Source of the DNA: Pseudomonas neustonica
GTDB taxonomy: Bacteria; Pseudomonadota; Gammaproteobacteria; Pseudomonadales; Pseudomonadaceae
DNA length: 64,000 nt
Direction: 5' to 3'
NCBI RefSeq assembly: GCF_003797945.1
Contig: NZ_RKKU01000017.1
Coordinates: forward strand, 1 to 64,000
Made by a program: the position numbers and the translations under genes. Positions 1 through 10,104 of the stretch are shown piece by piece. Position 1 is the first letter of the stretch. Every line of letters begins with the position of its first letter. Under the pieces are notes generated by a model. That model saw only the letters and a program-made list of their open reading frames with translations, was not told the DNA's origin and made no database searches.

Positions 1-2
1 AT

Positions 3-107
3 TACATTGAGATGTTTTATAACCCAAGGCGCCGGCACGGCACGAGTGGTGACCTGTCACCGGTCGAGTACGAAAAGCGTCATTACCAGAGTCTGGCGAG
101 TGTCTAG
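3..107 (+). CDS. IS3-family transposase OrfB, C-terminal fragment
   Basis: The open frame from the window edge reads YIEMFYNPRRRHGTSGDLSP and continues to VEYEKRHYQSLASV, then TAG. This is the typical end of the DDE integrase core (rve domain) of IS3-family OrfB proteins, where FYN-x-RRRH and LSPVEYE are conserved just after the catalytic Glu region. The protein cuts and joins DNA during transposition. The start and catalytic residues are outside the window, so activity cannot be judged. Confidence 0.8.
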   Translation, partial: YIEMFYNPRRRHGTSGDLSPVEYEKRHYQSLASV

Positions 108-125
108 AATACTGGGGGCGATTCA
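101..125. repeat. Probable IS3-family right inverted repeat
   Basis: The 25 bases overlapping and following the transposase stop end in GGGGGCGATTCA, whose complement TGAATCGCCCCC looks like an IS3-type terminus. In-frame coding similarity to the AlbA_2 gene begins directly after it (DSRQQFKEN from base 126), so base 125 is the likely boundary between element and host DNA. The matching left repeat is not in the window. Confidence 0.55.
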
Positions 126-1248
126 GACAGCCGCCAGCAATTCAAGGAAAACGTCACCAATGCCGATGCCCTTGCGGCCGAGATAGTTGCCTTCAGCAAC
201 ACCGCAGGCGGGAAGATTTTCATTGGTGTGCGGAACGATGGCTCGGTGCTTGGCTTGTCCGGCACGGACATCGACCGGCTGAATCAACTCGTCTCGAACA
301 GCGCATCACAAAACGTGCGTCCTGCCGTGAACCCGCTCACCGAAAATGTGCCGCACCCGAATGGCACCGTGATGATGCTCACGATTGCCGAAGGCGTCAG
401 TAAGCCCTATATGGACAAGAACGGTGCCATCTGGGTGAAGAACGGCTCGGACAAGCGCCGCGCCACCTCGCGTGAGGAAATTCAGCGTCTATTCCAGCAA
501 GCGGGTCTGGTTCACGCCGACGAAACGCCTGTGGCGGGTTTGAGCGTGGGTGATGTGGACATCCCCTATTTCGAGGCCTTCTTTGAACAGCAGTTCGGCG
601 AGCGGCTGGCACAGCCAGCCGCTACCACAGTTGCTGACCAACATGAACCTGATGAGCCAGGAGCAGTTGAATGTCGCGGGCAGTCTGCTGTTTGCCAAAG
701 CGCCGCAGTACTCACTGCCTGCCTTCATCGTCAAGGCGGTGGCTTTTGTCAGCAATGAGATCGAAGACCAACGCTACGTCGACAGCCGTGACATCACCGG
801 CAAGCTGGCCGATGTGTTTCAGCAAACGCTGGGCTTCGTTGTCGCCAACACCCGCGCAGTGCAGGGGGATCAGGGGTTCAATTCCCAGGGCCAATCGGAG
901 ATTCCGCGTATCGTCTGGGAAGAGCTGGTCGCCAACGCACTCATTCACCGCGACTACTTCGTTAGCGCTCCGGTGCGTGTGTTGGTCTTTGCCGATCGAG
1001 TCGAGATCATCAGCCCCGGCCATTTGCCCAACAACCTGACCATCGAAAACATTAAGGCGGGCAACTCCAATATGCGCAACCCCATCCTGGCATCGTTTGC
1101 AGCTAAGCTCCTGCCGTATCGCGGTCTGGGAAGCGGCTTGCTGCGCGCGTTACGTGAGTGGCCTGAGATTGAGTTAATTGATGATCGGGGCGGAAACCTT
1201 TTCAAGGCAATCGTAGCGCGCCCTCTTTTGCTGGAGGAAGCCAGATAA
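126..1248 (+). pseudogene. AlbA_2 / RecG-like ATP-binding regulator, 5'-truncated and frameshifted
   Basis: From 126 the frame reads DSRQQFKENVTNADALAAEI and on through FSNTAGGKIFIGV, the nucleic-acid-binding AlbA_2 (Schlafen-type) domain. From about 640 a different frame continues with the C-terminal half, including a HATPase_c_4-type ATP-binding region (EELVANALIHRDY, ISPGHLP, GLGSGL). Two lesions are visible. The start is missing, with the IS end immediately upstream. The frame also shifts (frame 0 to frame +1) around 600-640, near QFGERLA / QPLPQLLTNMNL. Intact relatives are often tied to defence islands or called putative transcriptional regulators. A GTG at 228 could open a 176-residue frame, but it would lack the domain start and end in junk, so I call the locus broken. 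Confidence 0.8.
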
Positions 1249-1473
1249 AATTGACCGATTGATTATGTAAACGGGGTAAACCTTCAGCAATAGGTTCTAC
1301 ATTTAATTTCGTTCGTCAGGGGCAAAGTGTAAACAAAATAGCCGAAAAACCGCCCATGGATTACATTTTAACGGTGAAATCAAGCCCCAGCTTTCGACAC
1401 CTGCGATATCACTGCAATCCTAGCCGTTTACACTTCAGTCTTGTGTATAGAAGGAGACTACTTCACGCATGCC
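1249..1473. other. Intergenic accessory DNA with repeated GTAAAC motifs
   Basis: No gene is visible. The hexamer GTAAAC occurs at 1267-1272, 1276-1281 and 1329-1334, and inverted (GTTTAC) at 1426-1431. The third and fourth copies are part of a perfect 10-bp inverted repeat, AAGTGTAAAC (1325-1334) and GTTTACACTT (1426-1435). The stretch is poorer in G+C than its surroundings. Multiple short sites near a gene end look like transposase- or regulator-binding sites of an element end, but no element family is recognised. Confidence 0.4.
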
Positions 1474-1926
1474 CTACCCCTTACGCTCATTCAATACGTG
1501 CTGTACGCCAAGATTAGCCAGCTCGTCGGCAATTTCGTTTTCGCGGTGACCGGTATGTCCACGCACCCAACGCCACTCAACCTGATGCTGACTGACCAGT
1601 TCATCCAGCTGCTGCCAAAGATCAGCATTCTTTACCGGCTGCTTGCTGGCTGTCTTCCAGCCGCGTTTTTTCCAGTTGGGCATCCACTCACAGATCCCCT
1701 TCATTACATACTGCGAGTCGGTAGTAATTACTACCTCTGCGGAACGCTTGAGCGCCTCCAGACCGCGAATAGCTGCGAGCAACTCCATGCGGTTATTGGT
1801 CGTATTCAACTCTCCGCCATAAAGGCTTTTTTCGTTCTCACCAAGGCGCAGTAACGCACCCCAGCCGCCTGGCCCCGGATTGCCCTTGCAGGCCCCGTCA
1901 GTAAAAATCTCAATGGGTTGAGTCAT
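1474..1926 (-). CDS. rnhA: Ribonuclease HI
   Basis: A 150-residue enzyme that cuts the RNA strand of RNA-DNA hybrids, removing R-loops and primers in the cytoplasm. The catalytic set is complete at E. coli numbering: D10 (FTDGAC), E48 (NNRMEL), D70 (TTDSQY), H124 (GHTGH) and D134 (EIADE). Length is that of the family. It overlaps the methyltransferase gene by four bases (ATGA), so the two are co-transcribed. In P. aeruginosa dnaQ follows rnhA on the same strand; here accessory DNA lies on that side instead. Confidence 0.97.
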   Translation of the reverse strand: MTQPIEIFTDGACKGNPGPGGWGALLRLGENEKSLYGGELNTTNNRMELLAAIRGLEALKRSAEVVITTDSQYVMKGICEWMPNWKKRGWKTASKQPVKNADLWQQLDELVSQHQVEWRWVRGHTGHRENEIADELANLGVQHVLNERKG

Positions 1927-2696
1927 TGCCTATCTCGTTTATGCGTGCGCCGAGTACCCGCTGCCATAGGTGGTAGCGTCAGCGTTGGAAAAGCCCTGCT
2001 GCGCTGACGTTGCGGCAGCGCCCCGAACATCTGCCGGCGCGCCAGCAGACAGTAAAAACCGCCGCCGGGCAGGAGCCGCTGCTGTCCCAACTGTTCGAAA
2101 AAGGTGAGACGCTGCAGCCAGGCCGGCGACATGAGCGGCGGACGATAGCACCCATCAAGACGTTTCTCCACCGCAAACCCCAGCAGTTCAAGCCAATCAA
2201 TCAGCCGACCCGGGCGCACAAACCCGGCCTGCCCTAGCCAGCTCTGGCCCAGGTAGTGCGGTGCCGCCCAAGTGCTCAGCGGATTAAAGCCAAAAACAAC
2301 CAGATGACCTCCAGCCCGAACCGCCTGACTGGCCTCACGCAACAACAGTCGCGGAGACAGGCTGAAGTCCAAGCCATGGTGCAACACCACTGCATCCAAC
2401 GATTGCGGAGAAAACGGCCAGCGCGTCTCTTCAACGGCCAGGGTGCCCTCACGGGCCTCCATATCCAGATGCCAATGATGCCGCATCACTGCCTCTTCAG
2501 GATCCAGCATCCCGGGCGCCAGTCCGTACTGAACCAGATGCTGGCCAAAGCATTGAGGCAGCAACTCCTGCTGCGCTGCCCTCTCCGCGGCAAGCAGCAT
2601 TTGGCCCGGCGCGGAAGCCAGCCACTCACGCGCCTCGTGCAACAGGCGGAGTAAATCGGCCTGTCCGTTGGAGTGCGAGGATTGCTGACGAGCCAT
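1923..2696 (-). CDS. Class I SAM-dependent methyltransferase (PA1814-like), substrate unknown
   Basis: A 257-residue protein with a degenerate Rossmann methyltransferase core. The middle carries [17 protein letters not shown] and [20 protein letters not shown], matching the motif II-III region of Methyltransf_11 proteins where a methyl donor site is closed by the post-II strand. The N-terminal glycine motif is not obvious. The gene sits between gloB (divergent, 75 bases away) and rnhA (four-base overlap), the same place as in other pseudomonads. The substrate is not known. Confidence 0.75.
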   Translation of the reverse strand: MARQQSSHSNGQADLLRLLHEAREWLASAPGQMLLAAERAAQQELLPQCFGQHLVQYGLAPGMLDPEEAVMRHHWHLDMEAREGTLAVEETRWPFSPQSLDAVVLHHGLDFSLSPRLLLREASQAVRAGGHLVVFGFNPLSTWAAPHYLGQSWLGQAGFVRPGRLIDWLELLGFAVEKRLDGCYRPPLMSPAWLQRLTFFEQLGQQRLLPGGGFYCLLARRQMFGALPQRQRSRAFPTLTLPPMAAGTRRTHKRDRQ

Positions 2697-2771
2697 GAAA
2701 TCTCCAGATAGGGGTTGGCGCAGGCGCAGAGTTGGTTAAGATGAATCTACAGATTAAAGAATAGGCTTTCC

Positions 2772-3551
2772 ATGTCCACTTTTATCGCGCTACCTGCATT
2801 CAATGATAACTACATCTGGTTAATACTGGCTGACGACGGCGAGCGTGTTGCCGTGGTTGATCCCGGTGACGCCAAGCCTGTCATCAACTGGTTAGGCAAG
2901 CATCCCGAGTACAGCCTCAGCGATATTCTCATTACCCATCACCACCCCGATCATGTCGGCGGCGTTGCCGCGCTCAAGGCCGGGACAGGTTGCAAGGTGT
3001 GGGGCCCCGCCGCCGAAAACATTCCGGCACGCGACCGTGCGCTTGAGCAGGGTGACACGCTAAAGCTCTTTGGCCTTGAGCTACAGGTTATTGCCGTACC
3101 CGGCCATACCCTTGGGCATATCGCCTATTATTGCGAAAACCACGGCGAGCCTTGGCTACTCAGTGGCGATACCCTGTTCGCTGGCGGCTGCGGCCGACTG
3201 TTTGAGGGCACGCCCGCACAAATGCATGCGTCACTCAGCACTCTCGCTGCGCTACCAGCAGCGACTCGCATCTATTGCGCTCACGAGTACACCCAAGCCA
3301 ATCTGCAGTTCGCGCACGCGGTCGAGCCAGACAACAAGGACATTAAAGTGCGGCTGGAGGTGGTGCAGGATTTGCGCGCGGCAGGACGCATGACACTGCC
3401 CAGCGAGATGGCTCTTGAGCTCCTTACCAACCCCTTTTTACGGGCTGACAACCCATCGGTAGTGAGCGCTGCCAGCAATCATACAGGCAAGCCTCTGGCG
3501 CCCGGCGTAGAGACCTTCGCGGCAGTTCGCGCCTGGAAGGACAGCTTTTAA
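2772..3551 (+). CDS. gloB: Hydroxyacylglutathione hydrolase (glyoxalase II)
   Basis: A 259-residue metallo-beta-lactamase-fold enzyme that hydrolyses S-D-lactoylglutathione to D-lactate and glutathione, the second step of methylglyoxal detoxification in the cytoplasm. The metal-binding motif [10 protein letters not shown] lies near residue 55, followed by VPGHTLGH near 112, [12 protein letters not shown] near 132 and the third-histidine region [11 protein letters not shown] near 170. These supply the two-metal site, and FEG/GRLFEG is typical of the family. The C-terminal HAGH domain is present. It is divergent from the methyltransferase gene. Confidence 0.96.
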   Translation: MSTFIALPAFNDNYIWLILADDGERVAVVDPGDAKPVINWLGKHPEYSLSDILITHHHPDHVGGVAALKAGTGCKVWGPAAENIPARDRALEQGDTLKLFGLELQVIAVPGHTLGHIAYYCENHGEPWLLSGDTLFAGGCGRLFEGTPAQMHASLSTLAALPAATRIYCAHEYTQANLQFAHAVEPDNKDIKVRLEVVQDLRAAGRMTLPSEMALELLTNPFLRADNPSVVSAASNHTGKPLAPGVETFAAVRAWKDSF

Positions 3552-3616
3552 ATCGAGCACGTCTTGACCGTAACCGGATGACTCAATAAAATCTCCACCA
3601 TTTTGTGGGGTCTAAA

Positions 3617-5164
3617 ATGAGCTATCCGGTAGTTGCCATCTTGCCCAAAGCACTGGTATTCGGAACTTTAGCAGGTGTCTTAGCACTTTCAGGTTGTCAG
3701 ACTACGGAACGCTCCGATTATCGATTCTTGGGGCAGTCTGAACAGCAGAAGGCGCAAGAAGCGCAAAAACGCCAACAGCTGATTCGCCCCACCAGCCCCG
3801 TGGTCAGTGTAGAGCCGCAGACGCCGGCCACGCTCTGGGGCCGAATCCGTTCTGGATTCATGTTAGACCCCGCCCTGATCGACAACCCGCGCATAGACCA
3901 GCAACGCCTCGTATTCGCCAGCCAAAGCCGCTACTTCGAACTCGCCACCCCCCGCGCTCAACGCTACATCTACTACGTTGTGCAGCAGCTTGAAGCGCGT
4001 GACATGCCACAGGAACTAGCCCTACTACCCTTCATCGAGAGCGCCTACAACCCCAAGGCGCTATCCAGCGCACAAGCTGCGGGCCTCTGGCAATTCATCC
4101 CGTCTACCGGCCGCAACTTCTCTCTCAGGCAGGACTGGTGGTATGACGGGCGCCGTGATGTTACCGCTTCAACCCAAGCTGCACTCGATTACCTCAGTCT
4201 CCTGCATAACTACTTCGACGGCGACTGGCTGTTGGCGCTAGCCGCCTACAACTGCGGTGAAGGTTGCGTGGGACGCGCGGTCAAACGCAATGAATCATTA
4301 GGCCTGCCGACCGATTACTGGAATCTGCAACTACCGCGCGAAACCATGAACTACGTCCCCAAGCTGCTGGCTCTGGCACAAATCATTGACAGCCCCACCA
4401 GCTACGGAACCCATTTGCCAGAGCTGGCAAATGAGCCTTACTTTGCCGAGGTAACTGTCGATCAGCAGATTGACCTGTATAAAGTTGCCGAACTGGCGGA
4501 CATACCGACTGAAGAACTACTCAAACTCAACCCCGCATTCAACCAACGTGTGACCGCACCGCAGGGCGAATACCAGCTACTAATCCCCATTGACCAGGCC
4601 GAGCAGTTCACCGAGGCGCTAGCCCAGCTGCCCAACGACGAACGACTCAATTATCAAGCTTATAAGGTGCGCAGTGGCGACACCCTGTCCCAGATCGCAC
4701 ACCGCTATCAATTGACCGTCGGCGTTATTCGCGAAACCAATGACATAAACGGCACCCTGCTGCATATCGGCCAAGTGCTGATGCTACCGCAGCTCAGCGA
4801 CGGCCCGGTCGAATTACCCACGCCGGCCCAGGCATTAGCCAGCAATTCGGCCCTCAGTTACCGTATCAAGCCTGGTGACAGCCTGTGGAGCATTGCTCGG
4901 GCGCACGGCACGACGGTTAACTACATCAAGCGCTATAACGAGCTGAGCGACAATGTCCTTAGCGTCGGTTCAACACTGATGCTGCCGGGTGGCAGCAACA
5001 GCAGCAATTCAGATAACCGCAGCGTCACCTATACAGTGCAGTCAGGTGACTCGCTTTCCACTATTGCTGCTCGCTTCAATGTAAAGATCGAAAAGATCCG
5101 CAGCTGGAACAAACTGGATCGCTATCTGCAACCGGGGCAGCAACTCACCCTGTTCGTGCCCTGA
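3617..5164 (+). CDS. mltD: Membrane-bound lytic murein transglycosylase D with three LysM repeats
   Basis: This cleaves the glycan strand of peptidoglycan, forming 1,6-anhydromuropeptides, and is anchored to the outer membrane. I place the start at ATG 3617, which gives a lipoprotein signal peptide with lipobox LALSGC; an upstream GTG at 3605 is less likely. The SLT domain (about residues 110-225) has the catalytic Glu in FIESAYNP and the motifs AAGLWQFIPSTG and ALAAYNCGEG. Three LysM cell-wall-binding repeats follow (YKVRSGDTLSQIA, YRIKPGDSLWSIA, YTVQSGDSLSTIA). About 515 residues, usual for the family. It is downstream of gloB, as in other Pseudomonas. Confidence 0.95.
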   Translation: MSYPVVAILPKALVFGTLAGVLALSGCQTTERSDYRFLGQSEQQKAQEAQKRQQLIRPTSPVVSVEPQTPATLWGRIRSGFMLDPALIDNPRIDQQRLVFASQSRYFELATPRAQRYIYYVVQQLEARDMPQELALLPFIESAYNPKALSSAQAAGLWQFIPSTGRNFSLRQDWWYDGRRDVTASTQAALDYLSLLHNYFDGDWLLALAAYNCGEGCVGRAVKRNESLGLPTDYWNLQLPRETMNYVPKLLALAQIIDSPTSYGTHLPELANEPYFAEVTVDQQIDLYKVAELADIPTEELLKLNPAFNQRVTAPQGEYQLLIPIDQAEQFTEALAQLPNDERLNYQAYKVRSGDTLSQIAHRYQLTVGVIRETNDINGTLLHIGQVLMLPQLSDGPVELPTPAQALASNSALSYRIKPGDSLWSIARAHGTTVNYIKRYNELSDNVLSVGSTLMLPGGSNSSNSDNRSVTYTVQSGDSLSTIAARFNVKIEKIRSWNKLDRYLQPGQQLTLFVP

Positions 5165-5307
5165 TTGCGACGCAGCCCCTTCCGTCTAACCTGCGGGAAT
5201 GTTAGCTTTGGCAGCAATTGGCGACGTGCGGCCGGTCGGGTCACCTTAAAAGGTCAGATCCACTGCGCCGCGCGGACGTTCTCTGGCTATATTCCGCGTA
5301 GGTATTC

Positions 5308-7149
5308 ATGTCGCTGCTGTTCCGTCCTTACACCATCACCGTATTCCTGCTCTGCTGGCTGATATCGCTGACTGCAGGCGCGGCGGTGCACACGCAGCAT
5401 GGCTACGCCCTCTATGGCTTGCCCAAGTACCCGGAAAATTTTCAACACCTCGATTACGTCAACCCCGACGCGCCCAAGGGTGGCACCTTAAGGGTTATGG
5501 GCTCTGGTACCTTTGATACCCTCAACCCCTACACCCTCAAAGGCACCAGTCCGATCAATACCGGGGATTTTGCCCAGTTTGGTATAAGCGAACTGAACGA
5601 GCCACTCATGGCCGGCAGCGGCATTTACGACCCCTCCGGAGATGAGCCCTACTCCGCTTACGGACTGATTGCCGAAACCCTGGAATTTGCCGATAACCGC
5701 AGCTGGGTCGTGTTTAACCTGCGCCCGCAAGCGCGCTTTCACGACGGCACACCCATTACTGCCGAGGACGTCGCGTTCTCCTATCGCTTACTCAAGGAGA
5801 ACGGACACCCCAACTACCGCTCCATGCTGCAGGATGTAGAGCGGGTCGACATTCTGGGTGAGCGGCGTATTCGTTTCGTTTTCTCACGCCCCAATAACAG
5901 TCTGCTGATCCTGCGATTAGGCGAACTACCCGTATTGCCTGAGCATTACTGGAAAGATCGAGAGTTTACTGAGACCACCTTCCAGCCCGGACTCAACAGC
6001 GGGCCATACCGCATCACCCGGGTCGATCCGGGACGCAGCGTGGTGTACGAGCGCGTAAAGGACTATTGGGGCGCAGACCTGCCGATCAACCGCGGCAAAT
6101 ACAACGTCGACCGCATGGAAGTCGAGTTCTATCGCGATAACAGCGTAGCCTTCGAAGCTTTCAAGGCCGGCGAATTCGACTTGTATATTGACCACAAGGC
6201 CAGCAACTGGGCTAACGCTTACGACTTTCCGGCAATCGCTGACGGCGACGTAGTAAAGCGCGCCATTTCACATGAAATCCCCAGCTCTACCCAGGCGCTG
6301 TTCTTTAATACTCGCCGACGCCCCTTCGATAGCCTCGCGCTGCGCAAGGCCATGGGCATGCTGTTTGATTTCGAATGGTCTAACCGAGTGCTCTTTTATG
6401 GGGCATATGAGCGGTCGTTGAGCTACTACCCGAACAGTCCGTTCAGCGCTACCGGCCTCCCGGCGGGCCAGGAATTTCTGTACCTGTCACCGCACCGCGA
6501 AGAACTACCGCCGGAACTCTTTCTACAGCCCTTCAGTCTACCCGTGACAGATGGGCGCGGTATTCCGCGTGAAACCCTGCGTGAAGCCGTTGACCTCTTT
6601 GATCAGGCTGGCTGGACACTGCGTAACGGCCGCCTGGAAAATGAAGACGGCAAGCCACTGGTGTTCGAGGTACTGCTGGTTAACTCGAGTCTGGAACGCA
6701 TCCTGCAGCCCTATCGAGCCAACTTGGCGCGACTGGGTATAGACATGCACATTCGGACCGTGGATCGCGCCCAGTACAAGGCGCGCCTGGACCAGTTTGA
6801 CTACGACATGATTCTTGCCACCTTGCCGCAGGGGTTATCACCGGGACTTGAGCAATTCGGTTATTTTCACTCCAGCCAACGCAACGTCAAAGGCAGTCGC
6901 AATTACGCCGGGGTGAATAATCAGGTAGTCGATGACCTAATTGATAAATTAAGCGGCGCGACCAGCCGCAGCCAGCAGGTGGCTGCAACGCGCGCTTTGG
7001 ACAGGGTACTGCTGTGGAATCACTATACAATTCCGAACTGGTATATAAACTACCATCGCATCGCCTATCGCACCTGGCTGCAGACCCCGAATATACCGCC
7101 CTACTCGCTGGTCATCCGCAGCTGGTGGGAAGAGCCTGCAACACACTAG
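5308..7149 (+). CDS. Extracellular solute-binding protein, YejA type (first of two)
   Basis: A 613-residue periplasmic binding protein of family 5 (SBP_bac_5), expected to deliver peptides to the YejBEF permease. A signal peptide covers about residues 1-25 (FLLCWLISLTAGAAV). The motifs [28 protein letters not shown] and the late IPNWYINYHRIAYR are those of YejA relatives. It is followed 17 bases later by a paralogue of nearly equal length, then by permease and ATPase genes. An imperfect palindrome (ACCTTAAAAGGT) lies in the 143-base leader region, but no promoter is clear. Confidence 0.9.
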   Translation: MSLLFRPYTITVFLLCWLISLTAGAAVHTQHGYALYGLPKYPENFQHLDYVNPDAPKGGTLRVMGSGTFDTLNPYTLKGTSPINTGDFAQFGISELNEPLMAGSGIYDPSGDEPYSAYGLIAETLEFADNRSWVVFNLRPQARFHDGTPITAEDVAFSYRLLKENGHPNYRSMLQDVERVDILGERRIRFVFSRPNNSLLILRLGELPVLPEHYWKDREFTETTFQPGLNSGPYRITRVDPGRSVVYERVKDYWGADLPINRGKYNVDRMEVEFYRDNSVAFEAFKAGEFDLYIDHKASNWANAYDFPAIADGDVVKRAISHEIPSSTQALFFNTRRRPFDSLALRKAMGMLFDFEWSNRVLFYGAYERSLSYYPNSPFSATGLPAGQEFLYLSPHREELPPELFLQPFSLPVTDGRGIPRETLREAVDLFDQAGWTLRNGRLENEDGKPLVFEVLLVNSSLERILQPYRANLARLGIDMHIRTVDRAQYKARLDQFDYDMILATLPQGLSPGLEQFGYFHSSQRNVKGSRNYAGVNNQVVDDLIDKLSGATSRSQQVAATRALDRVLLWNHYTIPNWYINYHRIAYRTWLQTPNIPPYSLVIRSWWEEPATH

Positions 7150-7166
7150 AACAATAAGGTCTCTGA

Positions 7167-9026
7167 ATGCATCTTTTGCTGAAATCTGCCTGTCTGGCTC
7201 TGCTCACCTGCTGCACCGCCGTCGCTACCGCCAGTCAGCCACTGCCACAGCACGCCTTGACCCTCTACGATGAAGCGCCCAAGTACCCGGTCGACTTTCA
7301 ACACTTTGACTACGCCAACCCGGACGCCCCCAAGGGAGGAACCTTACGGCTGGCTGGCTTCGGTGGTTTTGACTCACTCAACCCCTACATCAGCCGCGGC
7401 ACCTCAGCCGACAACCTTAACCTGATTTACGACACTCTTACCTTCCATGCCCTTGACGAGCCCTTCACCGAGTACGGGCTTATCGCCGGGAGTATGGAGA
7501 AGGCACAAGACGGCACTTGGGTGCGCTTTCACCTGCGCCCCGAAGCCCGTTTCCATGACGGGGAAGCCATCACCGCCGAGGACGTCGTCTTTACCTTCAA
7601 TACCTTGGTAGAACAGGGTGCGCCCTTTTACCGCGCCTACTATGGTGATGTTCAGGAAGTGGTTGCCGACGATCCGCACACCGTGACCTTTCACTTTCAT
7701 CACGGTAATAACCGCGAGCTGCCGCTGGTGCTTGGACAACTACCGGTCCTTCCCAAGCATTACTGGGAAGGACGTGATTTCACCAAAGGCTCACTGGATA
7801 TACCCTTGGGTAGCGGCCCCTACGAGATTGACGATGTCCGCCCCGGTCGCAGCATCAGCTTCAAGCGCGATCCTGACTACTGGGCCGCGGATCTTCCGGT
7901 TCAGCGCGGCTTCAACAACTTTGACCGTGTGGTGGTCGATTACTACCGCGACGGCGGTGTGACGCTGGAAGCCTTCAAGGCCGGACAGTTCGATTTCAAC
8001 CAGGAAATGGCAGCAAAAAACTGGGCCATAGGCTACGACAGCCCGGCATTGCGCGAAGGTCGCATCATTAAAGAAGAGCTCCCCAACAACAACACCCAAG
8101 GCATGCAGGGCTTTGTCTTCAACCTGCGCAAACCTTACTTCCAGGATGTACGCGTGCGTGAGGCGATCAGCCTGCTGTTCGACTTTGAATGGGCCAATGC
8201 CAAACTATTTCACGGTGCCTACACCCGAACGGCCAGTTATTTCGACAATTCGGAGCTGGCTGCTCAAGGTGAGCCCGATGCCGCTGAACTTGAGCTACTA
8301 ACGCCATTGCGCGACCAACTTCCAGCTGCGGCCTTTGGGCCTGCGTATATCCCGCCAACAACTGACGGCAGTGGCAATCTGCGCGAGCAAAGACGAAAAG
8401 CCTATGCGCTGCTGCAGGAGGCCGGCTGGCAGATCGTTGACGATCAGTTGGTCAATCCTGAAGGCGAGCCGCTGAGCTTCGAGTTTTTGCTGGTTCAAGC
8501 CGAATTTGAACGCGTCTTGCTACCCTTCAAACGCAACCTCGCGTCGCTGGGTATCGAGATGACACTGCGCCGGGTTGACGTCTCGCAGTACATCAATCGT
8601 TTGCGCTCGCGCGACTTCGACATGGTGGTTAGCGGCTTTGGCCAATCCAACTCACCAGGTAATGAACAGCGTGAATACTGGCACTCCAGCAGCGCAGATA
8701 ATCCCGGCAGCCGCAATTTAATGGGGCTGAAAGATCCAGCCGTCGACGCGCTGGTTGATGGTCTGGTGCAAGCCGACACGCGCGAGTCACTGGTTACCCA
8801 TACGCGCGCACTGGACCGCGCGTTACGCGCGCAACACCTGCTCGTACCCAACTGGTACACCAAGGTCTATCGCGTCGCTTACTGGGACAAATTTGCCCAC
8901 CCGCAAACGTCGCCAAAATACGGTATCGGGCTGTTCACCTGGTGGGTCGATCCAGATAAAGCAGACACGCCCATGCAAAGCGATGACGTGCCCGCCGTCA
9001 CCACGCCTGTCAGCGAGGCAGACTAA
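7167..9026 (+). CDS. Extracellular solute-binding protein, YejA type (second of two)
   Basis: A 619-residue periplasmic binding protein with signal peptide ([19 protein letters not shown]) and the SBP_bac_5 fold. [39 protein letters not shown] and [14 protein letters not shown] align along its whole length with the preceding protein, so the pair arose by duplication. It has an acidic C-terminal tail beyond the WWVDP block. The gene stops two bases before yejB. Two binding proteins sharing one permease may widen the range of oligopeptides taken up; that is inference. Confidence 0.9.
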   Translation: MHLLLKSACLALLTCCTAVATASQPLPQHALTLYDEAPKYPVDFQHFDYANPDAPKGGTLRLAGFGGFDSLNPYISRGTSADNLNLIYDTLTFHALDEPFTEYGLIAGSMEKAQDGTWVRFHLRPEARFHDGEAITAEDVVFTFNTLVEQGAPFYRAYYGDVQEVVADDPHTVTFHFHHGNNRELPLVLGQLPVLPKHYWEGRDFTKGSLDIPLGSGPYEIDDVRPGRSISFKRDPDYWAADLPVQRGFNNFDRVVVDYYRDGGVTLEAFKAGQFDFNQEMAAKNWAIGYDSPALREGRIIKEELPNNNTQGMQGFVFNLRKPYFQDVRVREAISLLFDFEWANAKLFHGAYTRTASYFDNSELAAQGEPDAAELELLTPLRDQLPAAAFGPAYIPPTTDGSGNLREQRRKAYALLQEAGWQIVDDQLVNPEGEPLSFEFLLVQAEFERVLLPFKRNLASLGIEMTLRRVDVSQYINRLRSRDFDMVVSGFGQSNSPGNEQREYWHSSSADNPGSRNLMGLKDPAVDALVDGLVQADTRESLVTHTRALDRALRAQHLLVPNWYTKVYRVAYWDKFAHPQTSPKYGIGLFTWWVDPDKADTPMQSDDVPAVTTPVSEAD

Positions 9027-9028
9027 GC

Positions 9029-10102
9029 ATGCTGGCTTATATCGTTCGCCGCCTGCTACTGATCATCCCTACGCTGTTCGGTATTCTGCTGATCAACTTT
9101 CTGATCATTCAAGCCGCACCGGGCGGCCCGGTTGAGCAAATGATTGCCAATCTGGAAGGCTTTGAAGGCAGCGCCACCAGCCGCGTATCCGGAGGCGGTG
9201 GCGAAGTCGCCAGCGGCGGCAACTATCGCGGGGCCCAGGGGCTGGACCCGGACATCATCAAAGAAATCGAGAAGATGTACGGTTTCGACAAACCGGCCCA
9301 CGAGCGCTTCTGGCTGATGATCAAGGGCTACCTGCAGTTTGACTTTGGCGATAGCTTCTTCCGTGACGCCAAAGTGACTGACCTCATACTCGAGAAGATG
9401 CCGGTCTCCATCTCCCTCGGGCTATGGACTACGCTGATCACCTACCTCATTTCCATTCCTCTGGGTATCCGCAAGGCCATCAGGCATGGCTCGGCCTTTG
9501 ATATCTGGACCAGCTCGCTGATCATTGTGGGCTACGCCATCCCGGGCTTTCTGCTCGCCATACTGCTGATCGTGGTATTTGCCGGCGGCAGTTATCTCGA
9601 CTGGTTTCCACTGCGCGGCCTGACCTCCAACAACTTCGATCAGATGAGTACCTGGGAGCAGATTGGTGACTACTTCTGGCATTTGGTACTTCCCATCTTC
9701 GCCATGGTGGTTGGCAGCTTCGCGACCCTGACCATGCTGACCAAAAACTGCTTCCTGGATGAGATCGGCAAACAATATGTGACTACCGCGCGAGCCAAGG
9801 GGCTATCCGAAAGCCGCGTGCTCTACGGCCATGTGTTTCGTAACGCCATGCTGCTGATTATCGCCGGCTTTCCATCAGCGTTGATCAGCATCTTTTTTAC
9901 CGGCTCGCTGCTGATCGAGGTTATTTTCTCTCTGGACGGGCTCGGCTTGCTGGGCTTCGAAGCCGCGATCAATCGAGACTATCCGGTGATGTTCGGCACC
10001 CTCTTTATCTTTACGCTGCTGGGTCTGGTGGTAAAGCTGATCGGCGACATTACCTACACCCTGGTTGATCCACGGATCGACTTCGACAGCCGGGAGGGTT
10101 GA
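9029..10102 (+). CDS. yejB: ABC transporter permease, YejB type
   Basis: A 357-residue inner-membrane permease of the oligopeptide/microcin C importer. It starts [20 protein letters not shown], the classic first membrane helix of DppB/OppB proteins. A periplasmic loop with a Gly-rich insert (about residues 50-70, [15 protein letters not shown]) follows, which is typical of YejB rather than DppB. The EAA-loop region [17 protein letters not shown] contacts the ATPase. It sits two bases after the second binding protein and two bases before the yejE start. Confidence 0.93.
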   Translation: MLAYIVRRLLLIIPTLFGILLINFLIIQAAPGGPVEQMIANLEGFEGSATSRVSGGGGEVASGGNYRGAQGLDPDIIKEIEKMYGFDKPAHERFWLMIKGYLQFDFGDSFFRDAKVTDLILEKMPVSISLGLWTTLITYLISIPLGIRKAIRHGSAFDIWTSSLIIVGYAIPGFLLAILLIVVFAGGSYLDWFPLRGLTSNNFDQMSTWEQIGDYFWHLVLPIFAMVVGSFATLTMLTKNCFLDEIGKQYVTTARAKGLSESRVLYGHVFRNAMLLIIAGFPSALISIFFTGSLLIEVIFSLDGLGLLGFEAAINRDYPVMFGTLFIFTLLGLVVKLIGDITYTLVDPRIDFDSREG

Positions 10103-10104
10103 AC

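Larger units (their letters stand above)
1..125 (+). mobile_element. Right end of an IS3-family insertion sequence (truncated by window start)
   Basis: The first 125 bases hold the tail of a transposase frame (stop at 105-107) followed at once by a terminal inverted-repeat-like sequence ending ...GGGGGCGATTCA at 125. Read from the outside in it starts TGAATCGCCCCC, which resembles IS3-family ends. The left end and the rest of the transposase lie outside the window. The element abuts a gene that has lost its start, so it probably landed in that gene. No target duplication can be checked because only one end is visible. Confidence 0.75.

Noticed and set aside
1441-1854. A plus-strand frame opposite rnhA with GGAG ahead
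   Set aside because: It is antisense to rnhA, whose catalytic residues are all present, and has no family resemblance.
5165-5362. A short frame between mltD and the first YejA gene
   Set aside because: Its first codon follows the mltD stop only by chance of frame, it has no proper start region, and it runs into the signal peptide of the next gene.
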